Assembly (NCBI GenBank): GCA_945870175.1 | Contig: CAMBRJ010000113.1 | Span: forward strand, 1-7,980 | DNA from: Gemmatimonas phototrophica | GTDB taxonomy: Bacteria > Gemmatimonadota > Gemmatimonadetes > Gemmatimonadales > Gemmatimonadaceae | DNA length: 7,980 nucleotides | Direction: 5' to 3' | In this document: positions 5,954-7,980 of the stretch, one piece after another | How the letters are laid out: every line of letters starts with the position of its first letter | Numbering within the stretch: position 1 is the first letter of the stretch | Program-made: the position numbers and the translations under genes | The notes under the pieces: generated by a model | What the model was told of the DNA's origin: nothing | Databases searched by the model: none | What the model saw: only the letters and a program-made list of their open reading frames with translations

Positions 5954-6688
5954 ATGGTAACATTCGGAACGACTCCCCTGCGATTCACGCCCCCCACGAT
6001 GAGCGTGTCGCTCAATCGTATCACCGATTTTCTGTCCACGGTCCCGCTGTTCCGCGAGCTCGAGCGGTCGGCGGTGGGTGGATTCGCCGAACTCACCCGT
6101 GAGCAGCGCTTCGCCAAGGGGGCGATGATCGTCACGGAAGGCGACCCCGGCGACGCGCTATTCGTCGTGCGCTCGGGCGAAGTCAAGGTGGTGCTCATCG
6201 CCGACGACGGGCGGGAAGTCATTCTCAACGTCCTCACCGTGGGCGATCACTTCGGTGAGCTGTCGCTCATCGACGGACGCCCGCGCTCGGCCCACGTGGT
6301 CGCCACGCAGCCGTCCATACTGCTCGTGCTGCGCCGCGCCGATTTCCGACGCCAAGTGGAAACGAGCCCGCAGGTGGCCTGGGGTCTCATGGTCGAGCTC
6401 TCGCGCCGTCTCCGTCAGGCCGATGGGACGATCGGCAGTTTGGTGCTGCTCGACGTGCCGGGGCGTGTCGCCAAGGTGCTGCTGGCGCACGCCACGCCAG
6501 GTGACCCGGCCACGTTGGTCAAGCAGCTCACGCACCAGACGATGGCGCAGATGATCGGTGCGAGCCGCGAGACGGTGTCGCGTGCGATGGCGGAGTTCCA
6601 GGAGAAGGGCCTCATCGCCGTGCAGCGACGCGTGGTCACGATCGTCGATCGGGCCGCACTCGAAGCCCGCGCGCGGCCGCGCGGCTGA
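5954..6688 (+). CDS. Crp/Fnr-family transcriptional regulator
   Basis: A 244-residue cytoplasmic DNA-binding protein. The N-terminal cyclic-nucleotide-binding fold (about 28-145) includes G-D-H-F-G-E-L-S-L-I (97-106) and R-P-R-S-A (109-113), the phosphate-binding cassette pattern with Gly101, Glu102, Arg111 and Ser112 kept. A dimerisation helix (about 138-163) leads into L-L-D-V-P-G-R-V-A (165-173) and a winged helix with recognition helix S-R-E-T-V-S-R-A-M (204-212), closely matching E. coli Crp. The positions equivalent to Crp Thr127/Ser128, which contact the cAMP base, align with Ala and Asp here, so the ligand may differ. There are no Fnr-type cysteines. ATG 5954 has GAGG 9 bases upstream. 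An in-frame ATG at 5999 starts closer to the conserved region but lacks a ribosome binding site. The gene is divergent from prfA and 22 bases upstream of the MBL-fold gene, probably co-transcribed with it. Confidence 0.92.
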   Translation: MVTFGTTPLRFTPPTMSVSLNRITDFLSTVPLFRELERSAVGGFAELTREQRFAKGAMIVTEGDPGDALFVVRSGEVKVVLIADDGREVILNVLTVGDHFGELSLIDGRPRSAHVVATQPSILLVLRRADFRRQVETSPQVAWGLMVELSRRLRQADGTIGSLVLLDVPGRVAKVLLAHATPGDPATLVKQLTHQTMAQMIGASRETVSRAMAEFQEKGLIAVQRRVVTIVDRAALEARARPRG

Positions 6689-6710
6689 TCTCGCCACCGA
6701 TGCGCCGCTG

Positions 6711-7589
6711 ATGCCGTCGGGGATTCCACTGCGGTTCCGGATTCGCTTCTGGGGAACCCGAGGGACGTGTCCCAGTCCGGGACCGCGCACGATCCGGTAC
6801 GGTGGCAACACGCCGTGCGTCGAAGTGCGCGCGGCCGATGACAGCCTGCTCATCCTCGATGCCGGTACCGGCATCCGCGCGCTGGGCGCGCAGCTCATGA
6901 GGGATGGCGATAGCGAGCCCGCACGCATCTTTCTGTCGCATCGGCATAGCGATCATGTGTTGGGGCTCTCGCACTTCGCCCCCCTGCTCTCGCAGGCGCG
7001 CGCCGTGGACATCTGCTGCGGCGACGGGGCATCGGCGTCGCTGCGGCCGTTCGTGGATGCCCTGCTCTCGCCGCCGATGTTTCCCACCGTCGACGGCATT
7101 CGCCGCCGACTCGGCGTGCACGACTGGGAACCGGCCACGGCGCGTGCGGTGGGCACGTCACACGTGCATCGGTTCGCCGCTCAGCATCCCGGCGAGGCAG
7201 CCGTCTTGCGCATCGATGATGCACACGGGCCGGCGCTGGCCTACGCGCCGGACAACGAATTAGCGTATGCCGACGCGACGGAGGCGACCGCGGCGTGGCG
7301 GGTGCAGCTCACGTCGTTCCTTCGCGACGTCCCAGTGTTGATACACGACGCCACGTATCTCGACTCCGAACTCCCCAAGCACGTTGGCTGGGGACACTCG
7401 TCGCAACTCGAGGCCACGCGCTTAGCCCTCGCGTGCGGCGCCGGCATGCTGGTGCTGTTTCACCACCATCCCGATCGCGACGACGACGCAGTGGAACGCA
7501 TGGTCCAAGAGAGCCGCGCGATGGTGACCGCAGCCGGGAGCGCGCTACGGGTACTCGCCGCGTGGGAAGGACTGACGATCACGGCGTAG
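6711..7589 (+). CDS. MBL-fold metallo-hydrolase
   Basis: A 292-residue predicted cytoplasmic metallo-beta-lactamase-fold enzyme. It opens with F-W-G-T-R-G-T (13-19) and Y-G-G-N-T-P-C-V-E-V (30-39), then L-I-L-D-A-G-T-G-I-R-x-L-G (47-59). The metal motif S-H-R-H-S-D-H (76-82) is an intact HxHxDH. Later ligands are probably His159 (Q-H-P-G), Asp181 (Y-A-P-D-N-E) and the last His in G-W-G-H-S-S (226-231), after H-D-A-T-Y (212-216). F-H-H-H-P-D-R-D-D-D (250-259) is also typical of this branch. The pattern resembles the TaR3-like MBL subgroup, whose substrates are mostly unknown; relatives include phosphodiesterases. ATG 6711 gives the expected N-terminus, but no Shine-Dalgarno is visible. With the Crp/Fnr gene 22 bases upstream, a link to a nucleotide signal is possible but unproven. 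Confidence 0.85.
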   Translation: MPSGIPLRFRIRFWGTRGTCPSPGPRTIRYGGNTPCVEVRAADDSLLILDAGTGIRALGAQLMRDGDSEPARIFLSHRHSDHVLGLSHFAPLLSQARAVDICCGDGASASLRPFVDALLSPPMFPTVDGIRRRLGVHDWEPATARAVGTSHVHRFAAQHPGEAAVLRIDDAHGPALAYAPDNELAYADATEATAAWRVQLTSFLRDVPVLIHDATYLDSELPKHVGWGHSSQLEATRLALACGAGMLVLFHHHPDRDDDAVERMVQESRAMVTAAGSALRVLAAWEGLTITA

Positions 7590-7602
7590 CTCAACAGCGA
7601 GG

Positions 7603-7766
7603 AGCGCTAAGAGTGAACGGCGCGAAGAGTTGACGGCGCGAAGGTAAAAAGCGCGAAGAAATCAGACGCGTGAAGCGCAACGGCAGGAGCGCCGTTCACT
7701 TTTAGCGACTTTAAGCTTAGCGCCGTTCACTCTTAGCGCCGTCAATTCTTAGCGCCCCTAGCTGTT
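7603..7766. repeat. Two-orientation array of ~16-bp repeats between convergent genes
   Basis: After a half unit (AGCGCT, 7603-7608), five units run in one orientation: 7609-7624 (AAGAGTGAACGGCGCG), 7625-7640 (AAGAGTTGACGGCGCG), 7641-7655, 7656-7672 and 7673-7687. Five then run in the opposite orientation: 7688-7703 (AGCGCCGTTCACTTTT), 7704-7718, 7719-7734 (AGCGCCGTTCACTCTT), 7735-7750 (AGCGCCGTCAATTCTT) and 7751-7766. Unit lengths are 15, 16 or 17. Conserved parts are the AAG start and the G/C-rich GGCGCG end; the centre varies. The inverted units are not in mirror order, so it is not one simple palindrome. The last unit contains the TAG stop of the convergent gene. There are no spacers and no coding signal. 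It is probably a REP-like intergenic element or a double terminator. Confidence 0.85.
7604..7739. terminator. Perfect 20-bp inverted repeat with 96-base loop, candidate bidirectional terminator
   Basis: The 20 bases at 7604-7623 (GCGCTAAGAGTGAACGGCGC) are the exact reverse complement of 7720-7739. Part of the left arm (7612-7623) can instead pair over 12 bp with 7689-7700, so two exclusive folds exist. The second unit (7625-7640) can pair with 7735-7750 over 15 Watson-Crick pairs plus one wobble, which would cross the first stem. The element lies between the MBL stop (7589) and the convergent gene's stop (7758). Some arms end in short T-runs (TTTT at 7700-7703). Confidence 0.55.
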
Positions 7767-7980
7767 ATGTGCCCCCCATCCTCCCCCGCCTGGCGTTTCG
7801 ATGGTGAGCACGTCACCCGCGTTCATGCGCACGCGACATTTGGCCGGCAGCTCCACGCCATTCAACAGATTCCGCCCCGGCTGCGCATCCGCCCCGCCGT
7901 TCGCCCCTGGCGGCGCCACGCGGCGCCGTTCGGTGAGCAACGTGGCGGTGCACGCGACCATCGCCTGATAGCGACGCACG
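7758..7980 (-). CDS. C-terminal end of a hydantoinase B / 5-oxoprolinase (HyuB-type) family protein, partial
   Basis: Only the last 73 residues and the TAG stop (7758-7760) are present; the frame stays open to the right edge, so the gene starts outside the window. The visible tail holds E-R-R-R-V-A-P-P-G-x-N-G-G (about residues 17-29 of the fragment), a variable stretch with P-G-R-N, then L-N-G-V-E-L-P-A-K and a final D-V-L-T-I-E-T-P-G-G-G-G-W-G. In the HyuB family the D/E-R-x-x-x-x-P-x-G-x-x-G-G segment and the terminal T-P-G-G-G-G-(W/Y)-G motif are characteristic. Such proteins are subunits or domains of ATP-dependent hydantoinases, N-methylhydantoinases and 5-oxoprolinases. Whether this is a separate HyuB subunit or a HyuA-HyuB fusion, and its substrate, cannot be judged here. 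The last few codons run into the inverted repeat array. Confidence 0.88.
   Translation of the reverse strand, partial: VRRYQAMVACTATLLTERRRVAPPGANGGADAQPGRNLLNGVELPAKCRVRMNAGDVLTIETPGGGGWGAHNS

Noticed and set aside
6558..6710. N-terminal extension of the MBL gene into the Crp/Fnr gene
   Set aside because: The extra residues are Arg/Ser-rich out-of-frame translation of the winged helix. The conserved F-W-G-T-R-G-T start follows ATG 6711 at normal distance.
6158..6928. 256-codon minus-strand open frame opposite the Crp/Fnr and MBL genes
   Set aside because: It spans two real genes on the other strand and its translation shows no domain. It is a GC-driven shadow.
7603..7766. CRISPR array
   Set aside because: Units are only 15-17 bases, directly abutting without unique spacers, and occur in both orientations. 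No cas genes are present.
1..7980. Mobile element, phage, defence or biosynthetic cluster
   Set aside because: No transposase, integrase, toxin-antitoxin, restriction or phage genes appear in any frame. Coding content is housekeeping plus one regulator and one hydrolase.

Overview
The window is GC-rich (roughly two thirds G+C by eye) bacterial chromosome made almost entirely of housekeeping genes. The periplasmic lipoprotein chaperone LolA points to a diderm. A YlbF/YheA-family protein sits in the same operon as prfA, prmC, tmk and a C-terminal processing protease. Together with the style of the metallo-beta-lactamase and hydantoinase-B proteins, this fits a Gemmatimonadota-like organism. That placement is an inference from gene content only.

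Layout. At the left edge is the 3' end of a + strand gene, best read as a DAHP synthase (first step of the shikimate pathway). A perfect 15-bp hairpin follows, then lolA (+). lolA converges on a five-gene minus-strand operon that reads, in transcription order, prfA (release factor 1), prmC (methyltransferase of the release-factor GGQ glutamine), a small YlbF/YheA-family protein, tmk (dTMP kinase) and ctpA (S41 C-terminal processing protease). The operon is tightly packed. The prfA/prmC and tmk/ctpA junctions are both 8-base overlaps with nearly the same sequence (GTGGCTGA and ATGGCTGA), while the YlbF-family gene and tmk are 10 bases apart. prfA and prmC form a functional pair, because PrmC methylates RF1.

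A 259-base divergent intergenic region (5695-5953) separates this operon from a + strand pair: a Crp/Fnr-family regulator and an MBL-fold hydrolase. The region holds a perfect CGTGA-N6-TCACG palindrome close to the prfA start, which matches what the Crp-like recognition helix of the neighbouring regulator would be expected to bind. It also holds a perfect 10-bp inverted repeat. Autoregulation, or control of the translation operon by this regulator, is a testable inference.

The right end holds the most unusual non-coding element. Between the MBL gene and a convergent, partial hydantoinase B/5-oxoprolinase-type gene lies a tract of about 160 bases made of roughly ten 15-17-base units. Five lie in one orientation and five in the other, and they include a perfect 20-bp inverted repeat. 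The last unit contains the stop codon of the hydantoinase-type gene.

I see no phage, insertion sequence, CRISPR array, RNA gene or defence system. The coding content looks ordinary. The items worth a second look are the inverted repeat array, the Crp-like operator, and small in-frame tandem repeats in lolA and prmC.
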